Part shown: positions 1 through 12,205 of the stretch, piece after piece
How positions within the stretch are numbered: the first letter of the stretch is position 1
Layout: the number at the start of each line of letters is the position of its first letter
Assembly (NCBI GenBank): GCA_030737835.1
Contig: CM060849.1
Coordinates: 2,046,001-2,110,000, forward strand
Direction: 5' to 3'
From: Acorus gramineus
Lineage: Eukaryota; Streptophyta; Magnoliopsida; Acorales; Acoraceae
DNA length: 64,000 bases
Made by a program: the position numbers and the translations under genes
Notes under the pieces: model-generated
Seen by the model: only the letters and a program-made list of their open reading frames with translations
Database searches by the model: none
Told to the model about the DNA's origin: nothing

Positions 1-1909
1 ACATTCGCCTTACCCGGATGGTAAGCGATGTCACAATCATAGTCCTTCAGGAACTCGACCCAACGTCTCTGACGCATGTTGAGCTCCGGCTGGGACTGCA
101 AGTAAGTCAAGCTCTTGTGATCAGTGAAGAGCTCGAACTCCTCGTCATAGAGGTAGTGCCTCCACATCTTCAGCGCAAAGATGATCGCTGCTAACTCTAA
201 ATCGTGGGTGGGGTAATTCTGCTCATGGGGCTTCAACTGACGTGACGCGTAAGCCACAACCTTACCGTACTGCATCAGGACGCAACCCACACCCAGTCAC
301 GATGCATCGGAGTAGACTGTGAATCCACCACTCCCAGACGGAATGGTAAGAACTGGCGCTGAGGTGAGCCTTCGCTTCAACTCCAGGAAGCTCTCCTCGC
401 AAGCTGGGGACCACTCGAACCGGACATCCTTCCGAGTGAGGCGGGTCAGAGGAACAGCTATCTTTGAGAAACCCTCGACAAACCTCCGATAATAACCCGC
501 TAAACCCAGGAAGCTCCGAATCTCTGTGGGGTTCGACGGTCGATGCCAATTCGACACGGCGAGCGTCTTGTCCGGGTCCACAGATATACCCTCGCCGGAA
601 ATCACGTGGCCTAGAAAGGCCATATGCTCCAACCAAAACTCGCACTTACTGAACTTGGCGAACAACTGATGTCGGGCCAAAGTCTCCAAGATAGTGCGGA
701 GATGGTCAGCGTGCTCCTCAAGACTCCTCGAGTACACCAGAATATCATCGATGAAGACTACTACGAAGGAGTCGAGGAAGGGCCGAAACACCCAGTTCAT
801 CAGATCCATGAAGGCTACCGGCGCATTCGTCAACCCAAACGGCAGTACTCGGAACTCGTAGTGCCCATAACGGGTACGAAAGGCCGTCTTTGGAATATCT
901 GACTCCCGGATCTTTAGCTGATAGTAGCCCGAACGGAGATCGATCTTAGAAAAGACACGCGCTCCCTGGAGCTGGTCAAACAGATCGTCAATCCGTGGCA
1001 AGGGGTACTTGTTCTTCACGGTCCGCTTGTTCAGCTGCCTGTAATCAATACAAAGACGCAGCGAACCGTCCTTCTTCCGAACGAAGAAAACAGGGGCTCC
1101 CCACGGAGAAACACTCGGACGTGCGAAGCCCTTCTCGAGAGCAACTCCTCCAACTGCTCCTTGAGCACCTTCAGCTCTGCTGGGGCCATCCGGTACGGAG
1201 CTCTCGAAATCGGCTCGGTCCCCGGAATTAGATTAATCTCAAACTCGATCGCACGATCCGGTGGTAATCCCGGAAGATCATCGGGGAAAACCTCCGGATA
1301 TTCTACCACGACCGGAGTCTGACTGATATCTGCCCGCAGTGGTGCGTCCTCCTCAGCAATATACGCCAGAAAGCCCTCACATCCTCCCTGAAGGAGTCTC
1401 CACGCTTGGATAGATGACACGAACCCCAAAGGGGCTATGTCACGATCGCCCACGAACTGGAAAGATCTCCGACCCGGAAGGTGGAAAGACACCGACTTCG
1501 CAAAACAGTCGATGCTGGCGTGACTAGCTGAGAGCCAATCCATTCCCAGGATGGCATCGAAGTCCGTCATGGCGAGCTCTACCAACTCCACTGGAAACTC
1601 ATGCTCCGCAATCACCACGGTACACCCTCGGTAAACAGAACGGAGGAGAATACGGTCTCTGACGGGCAATGATATCTCCAGCATAACATCAAGAGGGGCG
1701 GACACCACGCCCATCCGTCTCGCAAAAATGGGAGACACGAACGAGTGTGTGGCTCCGGAATCAAATAACACATATGCAGGGAGCTGGGAGATCAAAACAA
1801 TACCTCGGACCACGCTACCCGAAGCCTGCGCCTCCTCGGCTGAAAGTGCTGCAACTCGACCCTGAACAAACTGTAGCTGAGGAGCAGGGGCACGCCTCAC
1901 AGGCTGCAC
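1..1909 (-). pseudogene. pol: T1 pol: protease, reverse transcriptase, RNase H (broken, partial)
   Basis: Read on the minus strand, the retropepsin-like protease comes first ([12 protein letters not shown], active-site D-S-G near 1770), then the linker, the RT and the start of RNase H, which runs off the window at position 1. The RT carries the catalytic FIDD near 760. The frame is broken by a 2-bp insertion near 1137-1141 (CTCGAGAGCAAC where T6 has CTCGAGCAAC). A stop at 297-299 replaces an Arg codon in the RNase H motif YSDASR (CGG to TGA). This pol copies element RNA to DNA in virus-like particles when intact; here it cannot give a full product. Close identity to T4 and T6 pol shows one family. 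Integrase is outside the window. Confidence 0.9.
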
Positions 1910-3084
1910 TGGCTGCCTCCTTTGGTCAACTCGGCCACCCTGTGGCTGCTGCGGTTGACGCTGTGGCTGCTGCAGCTGGCGTGGCTGCTGCAGCTGCGGC
2001 TACTGGTGCGGCACACGGGGTCGGCCAGCATCAGGGCAATTATATAAAATATGCCCGACGCACTGACAATGGTAACAGCGCCGCATCTTCGGTTGCTTGC
2101 GATGTCCCTAGTCCTGGCTCCTGGGGGCCTCTGGTCTGTAGAAGGGGTTGGAACCCCCAAGGGGACCCCAAGGCCTCGCTCGACTGTCTTCGCACGAGAC
2201 ACCAAGTCTGAGTACCTCGTGAACGCCTATGAGGTGACATGCACCCGGATGGTGCTAATGAGACCCATCTCGAAACGACGGCATCGCGTCTCCTCATCCA
2301 TCACCAAGGCGGGGGCGAACCGGGAAAGCCTCGTGAAACGTGTGGAGTAATCAGCGACTGACATGCAGCCCTACGTCAGCTGCTCGAACTCTCGCATCAC
2401 GATCTGGCGTGTCAAAAACGGGAAGTACTCCTCCAGAAAGTACCTCCGGAACCTAGCCCATAGAAGTCGCTCCACTCCCTCGGGGATGTCCACCGATCGG
2501 GTAGCCCACCAGTCGGCGGTGCTACCCTTCAACATGAAGGTGGCCAGTGAGACACGCTGGCGGTCGGTGCAGTGCATGGTCGAGAAGATCTTGTCTACCT
2601 CCATCAACCAACGCTCAGGGGCAAGGGGGTCCGCCGTCTGGCCATGGAACTCGGGAGGGTGGAGCTTCAAAAAGGCAGTGAGGCCGCTCTGATGCACTCG
2701 TGCTGTAGCCTCTAGCTCCACCTCCCTCTCCAAGGGATCCTGAACTCCCACCCCTGGAATCCCCACTGGGACAGGGGGTACGTCGGGCACCACCGGTGGA
2801 TCTGCCACCAAGGGGACCTGTGGAACTGCCTCGCGGGCCGCCCGCAGCTCCTGGATCTCTCGTGCCTGATCAGCTAACACCCTAGTCTGGGCCTCCAGTG
2901 CCCTAGTATGAGTCTCCTCCAGATCTGCGATACGACCATAAGCACGCTCCCATGCAGGAGGCTCCTGCGCCGGTCCTGGCCCCATAGCCGAGGACCCTCC
3001 AGTAGACTCCTCGCCTCTGGTAGGTTCGAAAACCTCCAAGGGCCGAGGGGGACCACGTCCACGCGTTCCTCTGCGAGGAGGCAT
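1910..3084 (-). pseudogene. gag: T1 gag (broken)
   Basis: Capsid/nucleocapsid part of the gag-pol frame. The start at 3084 (MPPRRG) is chosen because it lies about 100 nt after the primer site, as in T3, T4 and T7. It begins with a basic Gly/Arg-rich segment, then an Ala/Gln/Glu-rich probable coiled coil (residues about 50-90), a Pro/Val linker and the gag core (LKLHPPEFHG, WWATRSVDIPEG). Stops: TAG at 2371-2373 and TAG at 2227-2229, each where T4 and T6 have CAG. A CCHC zinc knuckle (C-X2-C-X4-H-X4-C) is retained near 2030-2090. About 105 bp present in T6 between the basic linker and the knuckle is missing, apparently in frame. A Gln-rich linker (CTG/CAG tract 1920-2010) follows. Confidence 0.87.
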
Positions 3085-3180
3085 ATCAGCAACCTAAGAA
3101 AACAGACACTAGGATCAGAATACTCATATAGAAATCCTAGGACTCATCTCTAAGAAAACAATTGGCTCTGGCAGGACCAG

Positions 3181-3192
3181 GCTCTGATACCA
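3181..3192 (-). other. T1 primer-binding site
   Basis: On the minus strand it reads TGGTATCAGAGC, five bases (AAAGT) inside the LTR end at 3198. The sequence is the complement of the 3' end of plant initiator Met tRNA, the usual minus-strand primer for this lineage. Confidence 0.9.
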
Positions 3193-3197
3193 ACTTT

Positions 3198-4989
3198 TGT
3201 CACGCCCCAGGGCGGCCGTTCCCGATACGTGGCAAATATATATAATATCAGCAGTCTATACAGGAGATCAATAAAATACTCTAAACAACATCGAAAATGA
3301 CAACACAGACAATAATGTAGCTGACATAATATATATACATATAGCGGAAGCTTAAACGACTCAGTCTGTAATTCAAAGACATATTACAGACCCGAATACA
3401 TAATCAACTGTCATGTGAGAGCCAATATAAACAATGACATCCAAATACAAGTGTGTGCCCAAGCACGGATAACAATACATACAATCAAGAAGGGGATGCT
3501 GATGGCCTCTCACTCGCAGAACCCAAAACGTGACGGTGCTCCGCTACTGCTGTGGTGCCTCGGGGAGCTCCTCCTTCAGATCCGACTCAGATACAACTGG
3601 AGGAAAAGAATATGCGAGGGGTGAGCCACACGCTCAGTGAATGGCACAATCTATGCAACACAACTCATATTAACCCTTAATAATTATAGTCCCTAAACGG
3701 GAGTAACTACACAAGTTAATGGGTTGTAACATCGCCGACCCACCCCACCCTCACCCTTACCCTTTAAGGGGGTGACATGGGCCTCTTCAGACTAGACTGC
3801 TCTCCTCCCTTGGTCCACCCGGTAGCCTCTCCCACACTCCGTAGCCTCTACCTGGTATACTCCCACGATCAACACTGTCTGACGCATCGGAGGTACCTAC
3901 AGATGGGAGCCCTCTGTTAGGTCAGCTTTCCAACGCCAGGGAGTCCCTAATCGGATCCAACCAAAGGGAGAAGACAGCCTACTCACACGGATACGATCCT
4001 CTTGGATCCGTCGACAACGATTTGTAACACTACTAATGTCACGAATTCTCAAGAATTCCTCCAGGGCGCATAACTAAGATGCGGGGAAACATATATCATA
4101 ACCACAAGGTTATAATATTCCCTAAGGCATGCTTATAACAATATGCTCTCATTTTGATTTAATTAAATTAAACTAAATGGGAAACATGCATACAATTATG
4201 GTGCCCCAGGGAAGGGCAATGCACGCCTACGTGCATCGAACGCCTCCCTACTGGGTTGGATTGTCCCACTCACTGAAACCCGGGTCGTTGCGTGACCGTT
4301 CACCAAGATCAACAAGGAGGGAAAGGAAAAGGGAGGAAGCTTCAGTGCCCTTTGCGCACCAAACCACCACAACCGCCACCACCACCACCTCAGCCACTCT
4401 CAAGGCCTAAAAATGGCTTTCTTTTTCCCTTCTAGGGTTTTCCTTTTCTTCTTCTTCTACTACCTCTAATGGAAGAAACAAAGAAGAGGGGATGAGTGGA
4501 GTGTGTGAGAGATGGTGAGATGGGGAAGAAGAGAGGGGACGCCCACAAATAGGGCTTCACACACACACACACACACACTCACACACTTAGAACAATTAGG
4601 GTTTGGTGGGCTTGACTTTGAGTCAACCCAACCACACAAAAAAACAAAAGTATTTGACCAAGTCAATGGTCAAATTTGACTTGGTCCAAGTCTTCTTTGA
4701 CTTGGTCAAGTCCCCCCTTTGACATTCCCACTCGGTCAAAACCCGGATACGATTCGGAACTGCCAAATTCTGAAACGTTACCGGAATTCGATAAAATTTT
4801 CGTGAGTGGTTCGAAATGGCACCAGGACACATAATGTGCAGTTAGATTTTCAATCGGAGTTCTCGAACTCATGAAGATAGTTAAAAGTCCAAAATTTTAG
4901 CGGTTCCGATCGAAAAAAGAAAAAATTTGGAAAACTGCCAGAAATGTCCCAAAGGTGCCCGGAAGGCTAAAAGTGACACATATATAACA
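3198..4989 (-). repeat. T1 5' LTR, internally deleted
   Basis: Starts (minus) TGTTATATATGTG at 4989 and ends CGTGACA at 3198. At about 1.79 kb it is shorter than the 2563-bp T4 LTR: the CpG-rich tract and part of the 36-nt conserved block are missing at about 4310-4315, where the block runs straight into the exon-2-like region. An (AC)n microsatellite lies at 4559-4578. The final 53-nt block (ESDLKEELPEAPQQ then TAG, near 3570-3620) is intact in sequence. Confidence 0.88.
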
Positions 4990-6230
4990 CCCTCACCCTC
5001 ACTCCCGGAGGGAGACTCTTGGGACTTTTGGAAGAGACTTAGACTGCTCTACACCCTTGGTCCACCGGTAGCCCTTTCCCCACGTAGCCTCTACCTGGTA
5101 TACTCCCACGATCAGTACGCTTCTGAACGCATCGGTGGTACCTACGGATGGGAGCCCTCTGTCAGGACAGCTTTTCCAACGCCGGGGAGTTCCTACATCG
5201 GATCCAACGAAGGGGAGAACGATTCCACGCTCGCAATATCATTCGTTAGCCCTCTCCCGGGTAGCCTCTACCTGGTACACTCCCACGATCAGTACGCTCC
5301 CGAACGCATCGGTGGTACCTACGGATGGGAGCCCTCTGTCAGGACAGCTACAACCCGGGCCTCTTCAACACGGATGACATTGGGAGTAAACATTCCATGT
5401 TCGCAAAGCGAACCCAATGGAAAACAACTACTCTCGATAATCACTTATCGAGATATCGAATACTACTGTACTCCCACACCGTTGCGTCGCTCAGACACAA
5501 AGGGGGTTGCCTCTGCTCTCACATAGAAATAATCCCAAGGCACATAACCTAACAGGCGGTTCATATACACGCCTAGCACGGGTAGGCCTAGCTTAATGCC
5601 CCACTACCGGTTTAACAATCCGATAAGATAATGAATTCTCCTGAATTCCAAACGAGTGCATCGCTCGGATGCACGGGGCGATTACATCGCTAGCGCTCTA
5701 ACTAATAAGGTACAACCCGATAGCGGGTCATACCCACGCCTATTTCAGATAGGCCTATCAGTTTTTAACATGCGCATATAAATATATCCAGGAGAATTTT
5801 ATATCTAGCTATGTTAATGAACCATATGCACAATCATCTAATAATTATAGGGACACTCCCTAACATGGATTTACATCATAATAAATCATACAACATGCAT
5901 ACATGGTCATTAATCACATAAGCACACAAGGCCTAACTTAAACATGCGTTGGATATCACCAACTTAAAAGAAAGGGTCAAGCGCGATCTCGCGCACTAAC
6001 AGGTGCATGCCAATATTCCAAACGAACCTGAGTCGAGTAGGAAATCGCATCTACTTACTCAGTTCGTTCAGAGGGAGAGGGCGAGAGAGATCATCATCTC
6101 ATGAAGCTGGTCATAGCTTTGCCCCATTAGCATGGGTGCAACAACTACACCACATCCTCGAGTCTTATTGCAAGTGAATATTAGGCAGGTGCCCGTTATT
6201 AACCCAGACTTAATTGGTGATATTAAACGT
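4990..6230 (-). repeat. LTR fragment, minus strand, with internal tandem duplication
   Basis: No gene. Matches in reverse the middle of the T2 3' LTR (22310-22968) and the 3' part of the T5 LTR. A stretch of about 177 bp is duplicated in tandem (one unit from about 5085, the next from about 5262), containing GGTACC and the CCTCTACCTGGTA motif. It is the host sequence into which T1 inserted. Both true ends are missing. Confidence 0.75.
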
Positions 6231-8205
6231 GATTGCGCATGCTTCACTAGATGCCAAGATAAATTCTGAGTGCCCTAACAGCCATAACTTCCTAGATACG
6301 GAGTGTCCTAGCCCGGGTCTCAATGCTGACCTCGCAAGGCCCCTTATAATATCCCCTAAGGCATGCTAAAATATCATAAGTTCGCATTTAATTTAATAAA
6401 TTAAACTAATAGGACGCATGCATAGGTCGAGGCTTTCCTAGCATGATAACAGGGAGTCAGGATGCATGGCTCTTACACATATCCTAAGAGTGCAAGTCCC
6501 TAACATACAAGGTCTAGGGTAGCATGCATACTACATATTAATCATTGTTGCATAGATTACATATTAAACAAGTTAATGTTAAACTATGGTGCCCCAGGGG
6601 AGGACAGTATACGCCCAAGTGCATATAGCGCCTCCCTACTGGGTTGGATTGTCCCACTCACCAATAACCGGGTCGTCGCGCGACCTTCCATCACGATCTG
6701 CAAGACAGGGTAATCAACTCGGTGAGTAAAATACACAAATATATACAAAAATACACTAAAATACCCAACACTCGGACAAGCGTACATACGGCCTGTATGC
6801 ACGCGAGTCCGAGCACCCCGACACAATCCCGAACCCCCGGGCAGCCGTACGCACGGCAACCCACCCCAGGCGCACAGCCGCGCCCCAGCCTATGCGCCCA
6901 GACGCACTGTCGAACCCCTGCCCGCATGCCCGGACCCGCTGCCGAGCCCCCCGGGTGCACCGCGCGCTCACTGCGCCCCAGCGCAGCAACTCGTGCGCCC
7001 ACCCGCACGCCCTGCACCCCAGCGCAGCACCCCGCGCGCACCACCCGCTCGCCTCACCGCGCGCGCACAGCACGCATTGCGCCTCTGCGCAGCGCTCCGC
7101 GCGCACGGCCCCCTGCGCGCAGCACCCGCACGCGGCCCCACGCGCACAGCACGCACTGCGCCTCTGCGCAGCGCCCCGCGCGCTCGCCCCCGCACGGCGC
7201 CCAGCGCGCAGCACCCGCACACTCCTGCTCCACCCGCGTGCACGCGCGCGTGCCTTGCCAGCCTGCTCTGCTCGCCCTACCTGCCAGCCCGCCTGCCTGC
7301 GCTGCCTGCGCAGCCAGCCTACCCGAGACAACCACCTCCCCGACGGCCACCAACAGCCACCAACAGCCATGCATACCCAAAAACACTCCTAACATGCATC
7401 TAAACAAGAAATGGAAGGAAAGAAACCTTACCCACGGAGAGGAAAGCAGAAGGGGAGGAGATCGGGTGCTTTTCGCGCACCGAAACACCACCTCAAGGAC
7501 CACCACCACCAAGATCTCCTTCAGCCCTCAAAGTGGCTGAAATCAGAGGAGAAAAGAGGGCATGAGAAGGGGTCACACATGTGGGAATTCGAATCCGAGA
7601 CCACCGGAAGGTAGATCGGGTTCTTACCTATCCTTTCTCTTCTTAGGGTTTTTTATTACCACCACTAGAACTAGGTCATATGGGGGGATTAAAGAGAGGG
7701 AGAGAGAGAAATTTTGGAGAAGATGATGAATAGTGGGGGATATGTTGTCGTGGGATTTCTTTATACTCACACACCCACCACACACTCTCACACCCACACT
7801 TAGATTAGCCCTAATTAGGTTTAGGCTAGGATTAGTGAGGTTTAAGTGTGGTTTGACCCTAGTCAACCCAACCACACTAAAATTCAAACTCATTTGACCA
7901 AGTCAAAGGTCAACCTTGACCAAGTCAAGTCTCCCAATGACTTTTCGCTCGGTCAAAACCCGGATACGATTCGGAACTGTGAAATTCTAAAACGTTACCA
8001 GAATTCGATGAAATTTTCATGAGTGGCTTGGAATGGCACCAGGACACATAATATGCAGTTAGATTTCCAATCGGAGCCCTCAACCTCAGGGTGATAGCTA
8101 AAAGCCCAAAATTTTAGCGGTTCCGATCAAAAAATGAAAAAGCTGAAAAACTGCTAGAATGTTCCAATGGTTACCAGAAGGCTAAAAAGTGACACATATA
8201 TAACA
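6231..8205 (-). repeat. LTR fragment of the S1 type, minus strand
   Basis: Begins (minus) with TGTTATATATGTG at 8205 and runs to about 6231, where the 3' part is missing. It has a TATA box (TATAAAG near 7760-7766), the exon-2-like block near 7440-7540, a CpG-rich tract 6780-7330 with a duplicated unit of about 79 bp (7063 and 7142), and the 36-nt block near 6665-6702 bounded by TCTTGCAG and GTGAGT. No coding gene; long open frames through 6750-7400 come from stop-poor GC-rich sequence. Confidence 0.78.
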
Positions 8206-8348
8206 TTACAATACATAAAATGAGTCTAGGACTGCTGACAGCCTTGCACTCGCCACCCGTCGAAAGAACGCTCCACGCCCATAAGACCACGCCACAGGGA
8301 AGCTCCAGCTCCACGCCCAACACTGCCCCTGAAAAGAAACAGTATGCG
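8206..8348 (-). repeat. Short LTR fragment, minus strand
   Basis: Matches in reverse the distal part of the T2 5' LTR (about 17515-17660). It ends exactly at the TGTTATG start of the next LTR, so it is probably part of the sequence T2 inserted into. Confidence 0.7.
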
Positions 8349-10019
8349 TGTTATGCCTGTGTCATTTGGAGCCATTTCGGTTAAGCCTTGGTCACATCTG
8401 GGTCATTCAGGGCCTTTTCTTTTTTTTTCGATCGGAGTCGCTAAAATTTTGGCTTTTAGCCACCTGCGGGAGTTAGAGTACTCTGATTGGAAATCTAACT
8501 GCATATTATGGGTCCTGGTACCGTTTAGTACTACCCATAAAAATTTCATCGAATTCCGGTAACGTTTTGAAAAATATGCAGTTCCGAATCGCATCCGGGT
8601 TTGGCCGTTACTGGGTTTCGGTGGGCGAGATATTTTTGAGTGTGTGGTGCTTCTCCGCACGCTTCCCAATAAAGCAAAAATAAGTGGTTGAGTGAGGGTG
8701 AGCCTAACCCTAACCTCACCACCCCCTTATGGTCACCCCTAAACACTATTTGGGCATGGAAATGACCATTTTGCCCTCTCTCTCTCTCCCCCTCTCTCCC
8801 AACTCGTGGATCTCTCTTTCTCTCCCTCTCTTGGTCTCTTTTTCCTCTCTTTGTGTGTGGAGAAGGAGGAGGAAGAAGCAAAAGAAGGAGAAGGTGAAGG
8901 AGGAAGTGCAAGGTGTGTGTGTTTGTGCATGTGTTGTTGTTGTTGTGGTTTCTCCTCTCTCAAGCACCCTCTCATGTCTTTTCCCCCCCCTGATTTGCAG
9001 CCAAAGAAGGCTGAGGAGGGCTGAGGAGGTGGTGGTAGTGGTGGTGGTGGTTGAGGTGGTCGTGGGTGTGTCGATAACCCCGCATCTCCCCATTTCCCTC
9101 CCCCTGTTTCGGTAAGGCAGCTCACTGTCTTTTAAAGATCTCAGTGAATCTAGTATTTAGAGGCATATTTTTAGGATTATGTCTTCTTATGATTTGATCA
9201 TCTATGTGTCTAGATGTTATATATGAAATTTGGGCTCATTATGATATCTGTGTTGTAAGTTCGAACCTGTTTTGTATGGCCTGTCCAGATTCGCGTAGGA
9301 ATTGACCTGCTTCTGGAAATAATTTGTTTCGGGCTTGTAGAGGCAAAATTAGGTTCTAATGTCTTCATGGATTATGATCCCAGCATATCGGAGAATGTGC
9401 ATGATTTATTTCATAATTTTTGGAAGTGTATTGGGTGCTGTGGAGACCAATTAGTAGGGCTGGTTGCAGCAGGTTTGGCAGTTTTGCTTGGTTGAGTGTC
9501 AAGGAGTTGTTTGCATGTGTCTTGGGTGATAATATGGAAGTATCAGGGGTTATAGCCTTCATGAAGTAGGCTTATATGTGGATAGGAGGTTCCATATTTT
9601 AATTGTGGATCATTGGTTGTGTTTTGCAGATCTCGTAGACCGGACGCGCGACGATCCGGGTATCTGTGAGTGGTTTGACCCAATCCCCCCCCCCCCTCGA
9701 GATGCGCTCGACGCGCGTAGTCGTGCGTCGCGCATCGATGGGGCATCCTAGCTATACTACTTGTGTAGATAAGTAGTATGGCCATGCTTAATCTATAATA
9801 TGTTAGATATCTTGCATGCTAGGCATATATACATATATTGTATCCATGTATGAATGACTGTATCGCATGCGCCCCTCTAGTATGGGCATGTATTTTGTAA
9901 TGTATTAATGTGTATAGAATATAGCATACCTTAGGTAGTATTGTAATACTACTCCCACTATATTAATTGGAATATCCAGCATGATTAAGTCTGGGTTAAT
10001 AACGGGCACCTGCCTAATA
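8349..10019 (+). repeat. T2 5' LTR, first part
   Basis: Starts TGTTATGCCTGTGTC. Contains splice-like borders: TTTGCAG then a block 9001-9111 ending before GTAAGG, then TTTTGCAG before 9630. The interval between (9112-9629) is AT-neutral, not the CpG-rich tract of most other copies. A C-run and hairpin (about 9690-9740) follow. Interrupted at 10020 by T3. Confidence 0.75.
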
Positions 10020-11748
10020 TGTTGTGTCTGTGTCATTTGGAGCGCTCTGTTTGAAGATTTGGGTACATAATTTTTTTTTCCTAAGTTATGTATTCCTGAT
10101 TTGGTATTTGGATTTGATTTTGTTAAAATCCAAGATGAAAAGGTTTAATTATGATTTTATTTTGAGATGTCCAGTTTTGAGTTAGCTTTCGCACAGAAGT
10201 GGAATTAGATCAACTGGATTCTTGTAGTAAAAGTTATGGGTATTTTTCCAAGTATACCCCGGGGATGGAAATTCTGGCAGCAGCCCTGCTAGATGTTTAG
10301 CTCTAATTTCGGATTATCTAGAGGGATTATCTGATCATGGCATAAACATGAAAGTTGTAGATAATCTTCTTAGCTTTCCATCGGTCTTGGAATCAAGCAA
10401 TTCGGAGCTGTATCGAGGAAGTTATGGCTGTTCCAGTGAAGCTTGCGCAGAATTTCTAGTCGAAGGGCGACTAGGTCTTTTCCCCTTTAGATATTTGTGT
10501 GCTAAAAAGGCTCTCTCTCCCTCTCTCCCTCTCACTTCCACGACCAGCCTCTTCTGGTTTCTCCTCTCTTTTCAAACCCCTCCCCCTAGGTGTTTGATAA
10601 AATGATTCAATGAGAGGAGAAGGTGGAGGTGCTAGTGGTGGTGGATCTTTGTGTTTGTGTGTTGTTTGTTGTTCTCCCCTCTATATCAAGCTCCCTTTTT
10701 GCATGTTCTCCCCCCCCCCCCTGTTTTGCTGCCATGAGGAGGCTGAGGAGGCTGAGTGGAGGTGGTGGTGGTGGTGGTTCCTGTGGCGGCGGTTTCGGTG
10801 CGCGAAGGGCCCCCGAACCTCTCCCTTTCTTTTCCCTCCCAAGGTGAGCTCCTCCCCTCCTTTTTCTTGGTTTTCTTGGCTTAAGGGGGGTTGTGGGAAA
10901 GTCATGCATGCTAGGTAGAGGTGTTTGGGGGTGTGTGAGAGGTTGGGAGGGGTTAAAATGAGGTTAGGAGGGCTTGGGCGCGCGCTAGGCGCGGTCTACG
11001 CGCGTGCGTGCGCAGGCGCGCGCGCAGGCGGGCGCTGGCGGGCGCAGTCGGGCGCGCAGTCTCGCGCGGGTGCAGGCGCGAGCGGGGGTGCGCGCGGGCT
11101 TGCGCGCGGACGTGCGCGCAAGCGTGCGCGCGCGCGGGCAGGGCGCCTGGGCACTGCACCTGGGTGTGGGGCAGGGCGCCTAGGCATGCGCCTGGGTGCG
11201 GAGCTGGGGACCAGTGCGCGCGCGCGTACGCGTGTGTGCATGCGCGTGCTGGGGCGTGCGCGGAGTGCTGCGTGTGGGGCGTGGGCTGGACGCGCGGTGT
11301 GCGCGGGCGAGCCCGAACGTGCGCGTGCGTGCGGCAACGCGTCTGGGCGCGCGGGTAGGCGCGCGGCAGTGCGCCGATGGTGCCGGGGTGCGTGCGTGCG
11401 TGCGCATTCATGCGTGCGCGTGCGGGTGGCCGTGCGTATGGCTGCCCGGGGGTTCGGGAGTGTGTCGGGGTGCTCGGACTCGCGTACGTACGGGCCGTAT
11501 GTACGTTTGTCCGAGTGTTGGGTATTTTAGTGTATTTTGTATGTTTTGTGTATTTTACTCACCGTGTTAAATACCTGTCTTGCAGACCTTGACGGACGGT
11601 CACGCGACGACCCGGGTATTGGTGAGTGGGACAATCCAACCCAGTAGGGAGGCGCTATATGCACTTGGGCGTATACCGTCCTCCCCTGGGGCACCATAGT
11701 TTTATATTGACTTGTAAATCTGTGCAAGCATGATTAATATGTAGTATG
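10020..11748 (+). repeat. T3 5' LTR, first part
   Basis: Upstream module like the T5 3' LTR (53789 onward), then a CpG-rich tract (10975-11450), the 36-nt block 11586-11621 between TCTTGCAG-type and GTGAGT borders, and the TGGGGCACCAT motif. Long open frames at 10925-11530 are in the GC-rich tract and are not gene-like. Confidence 0.78.
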
Positions 11749-12175
11749 TGTTATATATGTGTCACTTTTTAGCCTTCTGGTAACCATTGGAGCATTTTGG
11801 CAGTTTTTGAGTTTTTTTCGTTTTTTTATCAGAACCGCTAAAATTTTGGACTGTTAGCTATCATTCTGAGTTTGAGGACTCCGATTGAAAATCTAACTGC
11901 ATATTATGTGTCCTGGTGCCATTCTAAGCCACTCACGAAAATCTCATCGAATTCCGGTAACGTTTCAGAATTTCACAGTTCCAGGGCGTATCCGGGTTTT
12001 GACCGAGCGAGAAGTCATTGGGAGAGTTGACTCGGTCAAAGTGGCCCCATGACTTGGTCAACCCCTTTTGTTTTTTTGTGTGGTTGGGTTGACCCAAGTC
12101 AAAACCCACTTAAAGCCTCACTAATCCTCTCTTAACCCTAATTAAGCCTAGTTAACCCTAATCTAAGTGTGAGAT

Positions 12176-12184
12176 TATATATAA
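12176..12184 (+). promoter_or_regulatory. S1 LTR TATA box
   Basis: TATATATAA about 427 bp into the LTR, followed by a pyrimidine-rich leader (TCTCTCTCCCTCTCTC). Position and context fit the RNA polymerase II promoter at the U3/R border; transcription would start near 12205-12215. The S3 LTR has TATATAA at 42085-42091 and the LTR at 8205 (minus) has TATAAAG, in the equivalent place. Confidence 0.6.
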
Positions 12185-12205
12185 GTGAATCTAAAATATC
12201 TCCCC

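Larger units (their letters stand above)
1..4989 (-). mobile_element. T1: Ty3/gypsy chromovirus-type LTR retrotransposon, cut by window edge
   Basis: A minus-strand element reading from its 5' LTR (4989 down to 3198) through a primer site at 3192-3181, gag from 3084 and pol down to position 1, where the window ends in RNase H. Order protease-RT-RNase H, the Met-type primer site and the gag start (MPPRRG) match the Tekay/Del lineage; the same lineage is seen complete in T4. Stops and frameshifts in gag and pol make it non-autonomous. It was inserted into an older minus-strand LTR (4990 onward); the far end and its target duplication lie outside the window. Confidence 0.88.

Noticed and set aside
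4927..5526. A 199-residue frame on the plus strand.
   Set aside because: It reads through a tandem duplication of LTR sequence in reverse orientation; the internal repeat of the protein simply mirrors the DNA duplication.
6722..7540. Long Ala/Pro/Arg-rich open frames on both strands (also 10925-11530, 12538-13387, 42239-43546, 58073-58492).
   Set aside because: They lie in CpG-rich LTR tracts where stop codons are rare on every strand and frame; compositions are those of the repeat, frames overlap on both strands, and copies in other LTRs do not keep the frame.
8729..9125. Overlapping Ser/Thr- and His/Pro-rich frames on both strands near 8.7-9.1 kb and 49.5-49.9 kb.
   Set aside because: Translations of the pyrimidine-rich LTR leader and GGT/CCA repeats, present in every LTR of the type. 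Only the splice-like block within them is of interest.
9698..9740. A tRNA or small structured RNA gene at the C-run plus hairpin.
   Set aside because: No tRNA A/B box or cloverleaf; the hairpin recurs in LTRs and is best treated as an LTR structural element.
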